Shown: positions 17,633-24,953 of the stretch, one piece after another
Layout: every line of letters begins with the position of its first letter
Position numbering within the stretch: position 1 is the stretch's first letter
Assembly (NCBI GenBank): GCA_040635515.1
Contig: JBEYHY010000010.1
Location: 92,396 to 156,395, forward strand
Source: Prauserella_A sp040635515
GTDB lineage: Bacteria > Actinomycetota > Actinomycetes > Mycobacteriales > Pseudonocardiaceae
Direction: 5' to 3'
DNA: 64,000 nt
Program-made: the position numbers and the translations under genes
Notes under the pieces: model-generated
Seen by the model: the letters and a program-made list of their open reading frames with translations, nothing else
Database searches by the model: none
Told to the model about the DNA's origin: nothing

Positions 17633-18292
17633 CTACTCCTGAGGCGGTTTCACGCCGCCGGACTTGCGCAGCTCGGTGGCCAGCACCGCGGCCTGCGTCC
17701 TGCGCTGCATCCCGAGTTTGCCGAGCAGCCGCGACACGTAGTTCTTGACCGTCTTCTCGGCGAGGAAGAGCCGCTCGGCGATCTCCCTGTTGGTCATCCC
17801 CTCACCGATCAGCTCGAACACCGCCTTTTCCTGCTCCGACAGCGAGGAAACGGGATCGGCCTCGACCCGCTCCCTGCGGATGCGGCTCATGAGTGCCGCG
17901 GTGGTGCGGCTGTCCAGCAGCGAACCGCCCATGCCGACCGTCCTGACGGCCGAAACGATGTCCGAACCGAGTACCTGCTTGAGCACGAATCCGGAGGCGC
18001 CGGCCATGATCGCGTTGAAAAGCGCCTCGTCGTCGGCGTAGGAGGTCAGCATCAGGCAGCGCAGGCCCGCGACGACCGACAGCAGTTCCCTGCACAACTC
18101 CACTCCGTTGCCGTCGGGAAGCCGGACATCGAGCACCGCGACATCGGCGCCGGAGCCGGGAACCCTGGCCAGTGCCTCGCTCACCGAAGCCGCCTCACCG
18201 GCGATCTCCATGTCCTGCTCATCCGCGAGCAGGTCGGCAAGACCGCGCCGCACGATTTCGTGGTCGTCGACGAGGAACACGCGGATCGTCAC
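17633..18292 (-). CDS. dosR: DosR/DevR response regulator
   Basis: 219 residues from GTG 18292. NarL/FixJ family: receiver with the acidic pair D9-D10, phosphoacceptor Asp55 (AVLDVRLPDGNGVELCREL) and Lys105, then a LuxR-type helix-turn-helix (LSEQEKAVFELIGEGMTNREIAERLFLAEKTVKNY in part). The end of the HTH, KTVKNYVSRLLGKLGMQRRTQAA, is nearly the same as in mycobacterial DosR. An alternative upstream start would add 24 residues not found in DosR. It would activate the dormancy genes of this island; a strong DosR-box-like site at 18351 suggests autoregulation. Ends 11 bp from the convergent kinase gene. Confidence 0.9.
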   Translation of the reverse strand: MTIRVFLVDDHEIVRRGLADLLADEQDMEIAGEAASVSEALARVPGSGADVAVLDVRLPDGNGVELCRELLSVVAGLRCLMLTSYADDEALFNAIMAGASGFVLKQVLGSDIVSAVRTVGMGGSLLDSRTTAALMSRIRRERVEADPVSSLSEQEKAVFELIGEGMTNREIAERLFLAEKTVKNYVSRLLGKLGMQRRTQAAVLATELRKSGGVKPPQE

Positions 18293-18350
18293 CTCAACAC
18301 CATAGCCCGGCACGGCCGTCGCCAGGTGATCCAGAAGTCTGCGGCGGCAC

Positions 18351-18436
18351 GGGACTTTCGGCACTATTCGCGGTGGTGAGCCTCGTGGCTGGGTGGCTGA
18401 GGCCGGAAGTCCCTTGTCGCAAGGGACTTCCGTATC
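18351..18436. promoter_or_regulatory. Cluster of DosR-box-like sites between dosR and a nitroreductase
   Basis: Three sites: GGGACTTTCGGCAC (18351-18364, plus strand), GGGACTTCCGGCC on the minus strand (18413-18401), and GGGACTTCCGTATC (18423-18436, plus strand). The last two form a perfect inverted repeat, arms 18404-18416 and 18420-18432 (13 bp each) around TCG. The plus site at 18423 is about 40 bp before the ATG at 18473 and would sit close to the -35 region; the 18351 site lies about 60 bp upstream of dosR. These are the best DosR-box matches in the window. Confidence 0.65.
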
Positions 18437-18472
18437 GTGCGAAGCCGCCGAGTTTCCGGGATGGTGTCAATC

Positions 18473-19507
18473 ATGAGCGAGCGGCACGAATGGTCGGCGG
18501 GTGAGACCGACGTGCTCGCACGGGCGGTGGTCAGGGCTCCTTCCGTGCACAACACGCAACCGTGGTCACTGGAGCTGGCCGAGGGGCAGGCCGCGCTGTA
18601 CGAGCGTGCCGATCTGGCGCTGCCCTTCCACGATCTACTGGGCAGGGACAGGTCGATTTCCTGCGGCGCCGCCGTCGAGCACCTCGAACTGGGGATGCAC
18701 GTGCTCGGTGTCGCCACCGACCTGCGGCTGCTTCCCGACCCGGCCGATCCCTCCGTCGTGGCCAGGCTGTTCGCCGCCGGTTCGCGCGTGCCAACGGATG
18801 TGGACCTGCACCGGTACTCGGCCATCGCCCGCAGGCGCAGCTACCGGCACCGCTTCGCGGCGACGGCCGTGTCCGACTACGCGCGCAAGGACCTGATCGC
18901 CGCCGCTTCCTCCGACGGCGTCACGGTGAAACCGCTGCACGGCAACGCGGAGTACACCGCGCTCGCCGACCTGCTGGAGTACGCGGGCGTCGCGGCGAGG
19001 GCCGATCGCGGCTACCAGCGGGAACTCGCGCTGTGGACCATCAGGGACGAGCGCTCGCACGTACACGGCGCGGGCATCGCGGGAAGCGCGCTGCCCGCTT
19101 CGACCCTGCCGTGGGCCGGCATCGTGCGCGCCCGCACCTCGGTACCCGACCGGCAGACACTGGCCGAGCGGCTGGCGGGTGAGACGGTGCTCGTGTTCGG
19201 CACGGCCGGAGACGCCAGGATCGATCACATCCGGGTCGGTATGGCGATGGAGCGCACCTGGCTCGCCGCGGTCGACATGGGCCTCGTCGCCGCCGTGCAA
19301 ACCCAGCCGCTGCACCTTTCCGAGGTACGCGCGAGCCTCGCGACATCCCTGGAACTGCCGGGTTGCCCGCAGTTGCTGATGCGCGTGGGGCACGCGGCGG
19401 GGCCCGTTCCGCAGAGTCCCCGGCGGCGGGAGGCCGAACTGCTGCGGCCCTCCCCGCGCAACGGAAACGGCGCCACGCCGGTGAGCGAAGACTCGCTAAC
19501 GTCCTGA
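18473..19507 (+). CDS. Acg-family nitroreductase-like FMN protein
   Basis: 344 residues. Signature APSVHNTQPWSLEL at residues 22-35, then DRSISCGAAVEHLELGMHVLG, RRRSYRHRF and MAMERTWLAAVDMGLVAAVQTQP. It is the same branch as the gene at 14041 (Rv3131/Acg type). ATG 18473 was chosen by alignment of the N-terminus (MSERHEWSAGET); ATG 18461 is possible. It is divergent from dosR with the box cluster between them, the same arrangement as Rv3131 near dosR in M. tuberculosis. The 3' end overlaps the convergent regulator gene by 12 bp. Confidence 0.85.
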   Translation: MSERHEWSAGETDVLARAVVRAPSVHNTQPWSLELAEGQAALYERADLALPFHDLLGRDRSISCGAAVEHLELGMHVLGVATDLRLLPDPADPSVVARLFAAGSRVPTDVDLHRYSAIARRRSYRHRFAATAVSDYARKDLIAAASSDGVTVKPLHGNAEYTALADLLEYAGVAARADRGYQRELALWTIRDERSHVHGAGIAGSALPASTLPWAGIVRARTSVPDRQTLAERLAGETVLVFGTAGDARIDHIRVGMAMERTWLAAVDMGLVAAVQTQPLHLSEVRASLATSLELPGCPQLLMRVGHAAGPVPQSPRRREAELLRPSPRNGNGATPVSEDSLTS

Positions 19508-20182
19508 GGCCGAGCCCGCCGGGCCCCGCCCGTCGTCCGAGCCGGGAGCCCCACGGCGCCGGGCCGCGAAAACGGCAGCCTCGGTCCGGCGTTCGAATCC
19601 CAGCTTGTGCAGTAACGACGACACATAGTTCTTGACCGTTTTCTCCGCGAGCACCAATTCCGCCGCGATCTGCCGGTTGGTCAGCCCCTTCGCGACGAGA
19701 TCCAGCACCCTGCGTTCCTGCGGGCTGAGCGCCGCGTAACGCGGGTCGGGCTCGCGCTCGCCGCGCAGCTTCGTCAGCATCGCGTCGGTCAGGTGCGTGT
19801 CGAGCAACGTCCCGCCGCCCGCGACCGTGCGCACGGCCGAGATCAGCGCCGACCCGGAAATCTGCTTGAGCAGGTAGCCCGCCGCTCCGGCCATGATCGC
19901 CCCGAAAAGGGCCTCGTCGTCGGAAAACGAGGTGAGCATGAGGCACGCGGGTGGCGGCTCGATGGCGGCGCGGATGTCCCTGCACACGGTGACGCCTACT
20001 CCGTCGGGTAGGCGGACGTCGAGGATCGCGACGTCGGGCCGCGTGCCGGGGATCCTCGCCAGCGCCTCGGCCGCGGTACCGGCCTCGCCGACGACGCGCA
20101 GGTCCTGCTCGGCCTCCAGCACCGTCCGCAGGCCGGTTCGCACGACCTCGTGATCGTCGAGCAGGAACACCGAGATCGTCAT
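19496..20182 (-). CDS. Second DosR-like response regulator
   Basis: 228 residues from ATG 20182. The receiver has D9-D10, phosphoacceptor Asp55 (ILDVRLPDGVGVTVCRD) and Lys106; the LuxR-type HTH is LSPQERRVLDLVAKGLTNRQIAAELVLAEKTVKNYV in part, ending LLHKLGFERRTEAAVFAARR. It is clearly paralogous to the DosR at 17633 but diverged, with a charged/Gly-rich tail. The start overlaps the upstream kinase stop by ATGA, so the two are a coupled two-component pair. It may bind similar or partly different boxes. Confidence 0.85.
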   Translation of the reverse strand: MTISVFLLDDHEVVRTGLRTVLEAEQDLRVVGEAGTAAEALARIPGTRPDVAILDVRLPDGVGVTVCRDIRAAIEPPPACLMLTSFSDDEALFGAIMAGAAGYLLKQISGSALISAVRTVAGGGTLLDTHLTDAMLTKLRGEREPDPRYAALSPQERRVLDLVAKGLTNRQIAAELVLAEKTVKNYVSSLLHKLGFERRTEAAVFAARRRGAPGSDDGRGPAGSASGR

Positions 20183-21936
20183 GTGTCTTCTCCCTGACTT
20201 CGCGCGTGACTTCGTGGCAGCCGCACCGTCCAGGTGAGCCCGGTGCCCGCACCGGCAACCCTCCCGATCGAGAACGTGCCGTCCCATCGGGAGGCGAGTA
20301 CCTCAAGTTCGGCGATTTCACCGCCGTGCTCTTCCCGTTCTCCGGGGTGGGCGGCACCGTTGTCGGCCACGGTCGTCGTGAGCGTGTGGCCCGCGCGGTC
20401 GACCGCCACCTCGACGGTCGCCGCCGTCGCCTCCGCGCGCCGCGCCGCGTGCGTGAGGGCCGTGTCCACCACGGCGAGCAGGTCGGCCCGCATCGCGGCG
20501 GGGATGGCCGTGTCCAGCGGCCCGTCGAACGACAGTCTCGGCTCGAAGCCGAGCGTGGCCCGCAAGCCGAGGCAGAGCCTGAGCAGATCGGCCCTCACCC
20601 CGGCAGGGGCCTCGACGGGATGTTGCAGCGAGAAGATGCTGTTGCGGATGTCCTTGATCGTCCGGTCGAGATCGTGGATGAAACCGCTGACCAGGGCGCC
20701 TGCCTTCGCATCCGTGGTGAGCTTCCCCAGGCCTTCGAGGCCGAGGCCAACGGCGAAAAGGCGCTGGATCACCAGATCGTGCAAGTCGTGCGCGATCTGT
20801 TCGCGGTTCTCGAACACGGCGAGCTTGTGCCGGTCCTGTTCCGCTCTGCCGAATTCCAGTGCCAGCGCGGCCTGCGTGGCGAACATGCGCACGAGCTGCA
20901 CCTCGTCGGCGTCGAAGGGCACCGTTCCGTGCCCCCTGGCGACCAGCAGTACTCCCGCCGCGACGTCACCGACGGTGAGTGGTACGGCGATCGCCGAGTC
21001 GAGCGCGGTCACCAGATCCGGCATCGTGGCGCCCGACCAGCCGCTCTGGTAGGTCGCCGCCAATGAACCGTAGTCGCGCACCAGAACCGGCTCGCCCGTG
21101 GTGAACGCCTGCCCGGTGGCGGTCCCTCGCACCGACACACTCAGTCCCCGCGCGTCGGCGGGTACCGGGCCCGGCGTCGCCACGACGTCGAACACCAGCT
21201 CGTCACCTCGTTCGCCGGGCCGGGCGATCGCACCCACCGACGAACCGGACACGATGCGTGCCCTCTCGGCGATGAGGCGTAACGCGGCGGCGGGGTCGTC
21301 GCCGCGCAGCAGCACGCCGGCGACCTCCTGCGCCGCGGTCAGCCAGCGCAACCGCAGCTCGACCTTGCCGTAGGCGGAGGTCATGCCGATCAGCGGTGCC
21401 ATCGCGGCCACGAGCCCGGCCACGTCGTCCTCGTCACGCTCGGTGAACCCGGCGGCGTCGTGGTTGCCGCCGGTGAGCTTGTCTGCGAGCAGAAGCTGCC
21501 CGAACAGCTCGCCCTCGACGTACACGGGCATCCGCAGCACCGATGTCGCCGCGGGAAAGCCGCCGGGGAGCGGATATCCGGCACCGTTCGACGCGGAACC
21601 GGACAGCAGCAGCCGTTCCGGCTTTCCCGCCTGGGGGCCCTGTCCGCCGTCGCGTTCGCGCGACCACACGGGTCGCGCGGGGTTTGCACCGAGGCCGACG
21701 GTCACGACATCGGTGTACCCCTCGCCGCCCTCGTCCGCCGCCGTACCGGGGACCATGGCGAACGCGCCGTGGCTCGCCCCGGCGAGCCGGGTGGCGGCGG
21801 CCGCGAGCCTCGCGAGCACCGTGGACGGTTCCGGTACGGGTCCTCCGGACCGGCCCTGCCCGTCGTGCTCGCCACGTACGTCCAGTACGTCGAGAACACC
21901 GTCGAGTAGGCGGCGGACGTTGGTCTCGTTCACCAC
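20179..21936 (-). CDS. GAF sensor histidine kinase, DosS-like but lacking haem ligands
   Basis: About 585 residues. Two GAF-type domains precede the HisKA_3 helix REQIAHDLHDLVIQRLFAVG and an ATPase domain with a poorly conserved N-box (LTHAARRAEATAATVEV) and DNGAAH in place of DNGxG. The region aligning with the DosT haem pocket reads GFPAATSVLRMPVYVEGELFGQLLLADK: both the proximal His and the Tyr are replaced, so haem binding is unlikely. Starts considered: GTG 21936 or 21933, or TTG 21972 (adds 12 residues); none has a strong ribosome site. ATGA overlap with the regulator downstream. Confidence 0.8.
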   Translation of the reverse strand: MVNETNVRRLLDGVLDVLDVRGEHDGQGRSGGPVPEPSTVLARLAAAATRLAGASHGAFAMVPGTAADEGGEGYTDVVTVGLGANPARPVWSRERDGGQGPQAGKPERLLLSGSASNGAGYPLPGGFPAATSVLRMPVYVEGELFGQLLLADKLTGGNHDAAGFTERDEDDVAGLVAAMAPLIGMTSAYGKVELRLRWLTAAQEVAGVLLRGDDPAAALRLIAERARIVSGSSVGAIARPGERGDELVFDVVATPGPVPADARGLSVSVRGTATGQAFTTGEPVLVRDYGSLAATYQSGWSGATMPDLVTALDSAIAVPLTVGDVAAGVLLVARGHGTVPFDADEVQLVRMFATQAALALEFGRAEQDRHKLAVFENREQIAHDLHDLVIQRLFAVGLGLEGLGKLTTDAKAGALVSGFIHDLDRTIKDIRNSIFSLQHPVEAPAGVRADLLRLCLGLRATLGFEPRLSFDGPLDTAIPAAMRADLLAVVDTALTHAARRAEATAATVEVAVDRAGHTLTTTVADNGAAHPGEREEHGGEIAELEVLASRWDGTFSIGRVAGAGTGLTWTVRLPRSHARSQGEDT

Positions 21937-22016
21937 GCCCCCAAAAGGCCGGCTTGCGTGCTCGGATTCCAAGGATTCTAGGCACGTGCCGGCCTTGGTG
22001 GATACCGGTCACCTGG

Positions 22017-22400
22017 TCAGCCGAAGCGCCTGCCGGACACGAGGTCCATCGGAATCCACAGCATGCTCTCGGTGTCCTTCAGGGGCCGGGACGGCGGCGC
22101 GGCGGGGCCACCGTTGCGTGATTCGAGTACTTTGCCCAGCACCGTGACGTACCAGCCGCTGGACAGATCCGGCGCGACCGCGTCGGCCTCGAAGGCGACG
22201 ACGTTGCCACGGGCCGAGCTGAGGAACGCGTCCTCGTCCGAGGCGAGGCAGCCCAGAGCGTCCCCGGCGACGACGAACCGGACCGGCCGCACGGCGGGCA
22301 GCCCGCGGTGGGTGAACACGATCCTGCCTACCTGTGCCGTCGCGAGCAGCGCGACGCATTGGCCCCGGTCCAGCACCTCCACCCCGAACGAGTCTCGCAT
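22017..22400 (-). CDS. Pyridoxamine 5'-phosphate oxidase-fold protein
   Basis: 127 residues of the small split-barrel PNPOx-like family. Typical blocks: LDRGQCVALLATAQVGRIVFTHRGLPAVRPVRFVV and GWYVTVLGKV. Members bind FMN, F420 or haem; several belong to the DosR regulon (Rv3129 type), which fits the position at the island edge. ATG 22400 was selected because the fold starts right after it. DosR-box-like sites may lie at 22443 and 22466, upstream on the minus strand. Confidence 0.75.
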   Translation of the reverse strand: MRDSFGVEVLDRGQCVALLATAQVGRIVFTHRGLPAVRPVRFVVAGDALGCLASDEDAFLSSARGNVVAFEADAVAPDLSSGWYVTVLGKVLESRNGGPAAPPSRPLKDTESMLWIPMDLVSGRRFG

Positions 22401-22442
22401 CGCGCACGATCCCTGTGTTTTGACGATCCGGCCATTACGGTG

Positions 22443-22479
22443 GGGCCTTCCCGATCGCCGCGGTAGGGCCGTTCGGCCC
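22443..22479. promoter_or_regulatory. Possible DosR-box-like pair
   Basis: GGGCCGTTCGGCCC (22466-22479) is a symmetric site of DosR-box size, and GGGCCTTCCCGATC (22443-22456) is a weaker one 23 bp away. They lie 43-79 bp upstream of the PNPOx-like gene. The GC-only arms make chance matches more likely in this genome, so confidence is low. Confidence 0.3.
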
Positions 22480-22542
22480 GCGAGTTGCGAGTACCGGTCG
22501 ATGTTCCCAGCGCCGGTCTCCACCGCCGGTTTCCAGTGCCGC

Positions 22543-23840
22543 TCAGCGCCGCTGCACCGCGTGCACCGTCACCGGCAGCGCGAAGTGGACGGTTTCCCTC
22601 GTGATCTCCCTTTCGGCGACGGTGACGGGTCCGAGACCGCCCAGCGCGGCGATGACGTCCTCGACGAGTCTCGGTGGTGCGGACGCGCCCGCGGTGAGGC
22701 CGACGGTTCCGGCACCGGCGAGCCAGCCGGGCCGGATGTCGCCCGCGTCGTCGATCAGGTGGGCCGGGGTTCCGTTGCGGCGGGCCAATTCCACGAGCCG
22801 GGCCGAGTTCGACGAGTTGGCCGAGCCGACGACGAGCACCAGGTCCGCCTCCTCGGCGATCGCCGAGAGCGCGTGCTGCCGGTTGGTGGTGGCGTAGCAG
22901 ATGTCGTCGGATCCCGGACCGCGCAGCGCGGGAAACCGCTGCCGCAGCGCCTCGACCACTTCGGCCGTCTCGTCGACGGCCAGGGTCGTCTGGGTGAGAT
23001 AGGAGACCCGTGCGGGATCCCGCACGGTGAGCGCACGCGCCTCCTCGGCGTTCTGCACGAGCACGGTGTGTTCCGGCGCCTCGCCGAGCGTGCCCTCGAC
23101 CTCCTCGTGGCCCTCGTGTCCGATGAGGACGACCGTGTCGCCGCGGGCGGCGAACCGGCGCGCCTCCGCGTGCACCTTCGTCACGAGGGGACAGGTCGCG
23201 TCGATGACGTCGAGCCCCCTGCTCGCGGCTTCCTCGTGCACGGCGGGCGAGACGCCGTGCGCGGAGAACACCACGGTGGCCCCGTCGGGAACCCCGGCCA
23301 GCTCGTCGACGAACACGGCGCCCCTGCTTTCGAGGTCCGCCACGACGTGTCTGTTGTGGACGATCTGCTTGCGGACGTAGACGGGGCGCCCCGCTGCCCG
23401 AGTACCTGCTCGACAACCTCGATGGCCCGTTCGACACCGGCGCAGAACGATCGCGGGGCTGCGAGCAGCACGGTCCTCGGCCGGGCCGCGGCAAGGCAGG
23501 AGGCCATGGCCGACGCGGCGGCCGTCACCATGTGCGAGCCGAGGTTGCCCTCGTCGTCGGCCGCGGCGACCCCGAGCCCCGCCGGACCTCCGCCGCCGGG
23601 CAGCACGGCACACAGGGTCAGCCCGTCGTGGGTTTCCCTCGCCGCGCTGTCCAGCCGGAGCCTGCCTCTGGCCAACGGCACTCCTTGCCGCCGCAGCTCA
23701 CCGGCGAGCAATACGGCGGCGGGGCAAGGTGTGGGAGGCCCTCCCGTGGTGAGCAGTTCGTCGGCGACGAGCACGACGTCCGCGCCCGGCCTTCCCGGCC
23801 TGTTGGCCGCGATGATGCTTTGTGCTGCGGTGACCGGCAT
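22543..23840 (-). CDS. ispH: IspH-like HMBPP reductase with long N-terminal extension, apparent frameshift
   Basis: Two frames join near 23385-23391. The first (ATG 23840) encodes a ~120-residue extension, then the IspH start RTVLLAAPRSFCAGVERAIEVVEQVLGQRGAP. The second continues VYVRKQIVHNRHVVADLESRG to the C-terminus at 22543. All three [4Fe-4S] cysteines are present (FCAG, DATCPLV, DDICYATTNRQ), as is GHEGHEE. One missing C in the GGGGCGCCCC palindrome would restore the frame; it may be a sequencing error, a mutation or -1 slippage. IspH makes IPP and DMAPP from HMBPP. It starts 24 bp after the prenyl synthase, in the encapsulin operon. The extension was not recognised. Confidence 0.75.
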
Positions 23841-23864
23841 TCCGGAAGACTCCTTGCTTTCGTG

Positions 23865-24953
23865 CTAGTGATCGCGGGAGGTGACCAGCTTGGCCAGCGC
23901 CGTCAGTTCCGATCTCGCGGTCGCCGACGAGGCCGCCATCGTGAGATCGCTCAGCGCCTCCTCAAGTAGCGAGCCTGCCCGCAGCAGGCACCACTGCCGT
24001 CCTCCCGCCGCCTCGATGAGCGCGGCGGCGCGGGGAAGGTCGGAGCCCGACGGCGGGCGCTCACGGGCATAGAGCGCGGCGAGTTCGGCTCCCTCCTCGG
24101 TACCCGAGGTGAGCGCGCGTACCGCGGGCAGCGACTTCTTCCGGTTGCGAAGGTCGGAGAACGCGGGCTTTCCGGTGACGGATTCGTCGCCCCAGACGCC
24201 GAGCAGGTCGTCGACGATCTGGAAGGCGAGACCGATCCGCTCGCCGAACCGGCGCAGCAGCGCGACCTGATCCGGTTCGCCACCGCCCGCCAGCGCACCC
24301 AGCGCGCACGCGCAGCCCAGTAGCGCGCCGGTTTTGTGCTCGGCCATCCGCACACACTCGTCGAGGCTGACGTCGTTCCTGCTCTCGAACTCCAGGTCGG
24401 CGCTCTGGCCCGCCATCAGTTCCTGCACGGCGTTGTTGAGGGTGGTGACGGCATCCACAGCGGAGGGGCCTCCCGATGTGGCCAGCACCTCGAAGGCCAG
24501 TGCCAGCATCGAGTTTCCCGCGAGAATCGCGGCGTCGGAGCCGAACACGCTCCACGCGGTCGGCCGGTGCCGTCTGGTCGTGTCGCCGTCCATGACATCG
24601 TCATGCAGCAGCGAGAAGTTGTGCACGAGTTCCACGGCGACCGCACCCGGCACGGCCGCCGTGGCCTCGCCGCCGACCGCGCCGGCCGCGAGCAGTACGA
24701 GCGCGGCGCGCAGTGTCTTGCCGCCGGAGGCCGCCACGGCGGTGCCGTGCTCGTCCTGCCAGCCGAGGTGATAACCGCTGGTGTTCCTGATGGGAGGCGG
24801 TAGCGTGGCCACGGCCGAGCGCAGTTGCGGGTCCACAATGGAGCGGCAGCGCGTCAGCACGTCGCGCGCGTGCCTCGCCGCCTGTGGCGGCACCCGTGCG
24901 GTGGCACCGGGCCCTTTCGCCGTGGTGTCCAGCAGATCGGACAAGGCGCTCAC
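23865..24953 (-). CDS. Polyprenyl diphosphate synthase, likely encapsulin cargo
   Basis: 362 residues from GTG 24953. All-alpha isoprenyl diphosphate synthase: first Asp-rich motif LLHDDVMDGDTTRRHRPT (DDVMD at 118-122), second QIVDDLLGVWGD (248-256), and a KTGALLG motif. It condenses allylic diphosphates with IPP; chain length was not inferred. Residues 1-60 before the catalytic core are Pro/Ala/Gly-containing and look partly disordered; family 2 encapsulin cargos are targeted through such N-terminal segments. The start overlaps the shell gene's stop by GTGA, so synthesis is coupled to shell protein. Prenyl synthases are a known cargo class of family 2B encapsulins. Confidence 0.88.
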   Translation of the reverse strand: MSALSDLLDTTAKGPGATARVPPQAARHARDVLTRCRSIVDPQLRSAVATLPPPIRNTSGYHLGWQDEHGTAVAASGGKTLRAALVLLAAGAVGGEATAAVPGAVAVELVHNFSLLHDDVMDGDTTRRHRPTAWSVFGSDAAILAGNSMLALAFEVLATSGGPSAVDAVTTLNNAVQELMAGQSADLEFESRNDVSLDECVRMAEHKTGALLGCACALGALAGGGEPDQVALLRRFGERIGLAFQIVDDLLGVWGDESVTGKPAFSDLRNRKKSLPAVRALTSGTEEGAELAALYARERPPSGSDLPRAAALIEAAGGRQWCLLRAGSLLEEALSDLTMAASSATARSELTALAKLVTSRDH

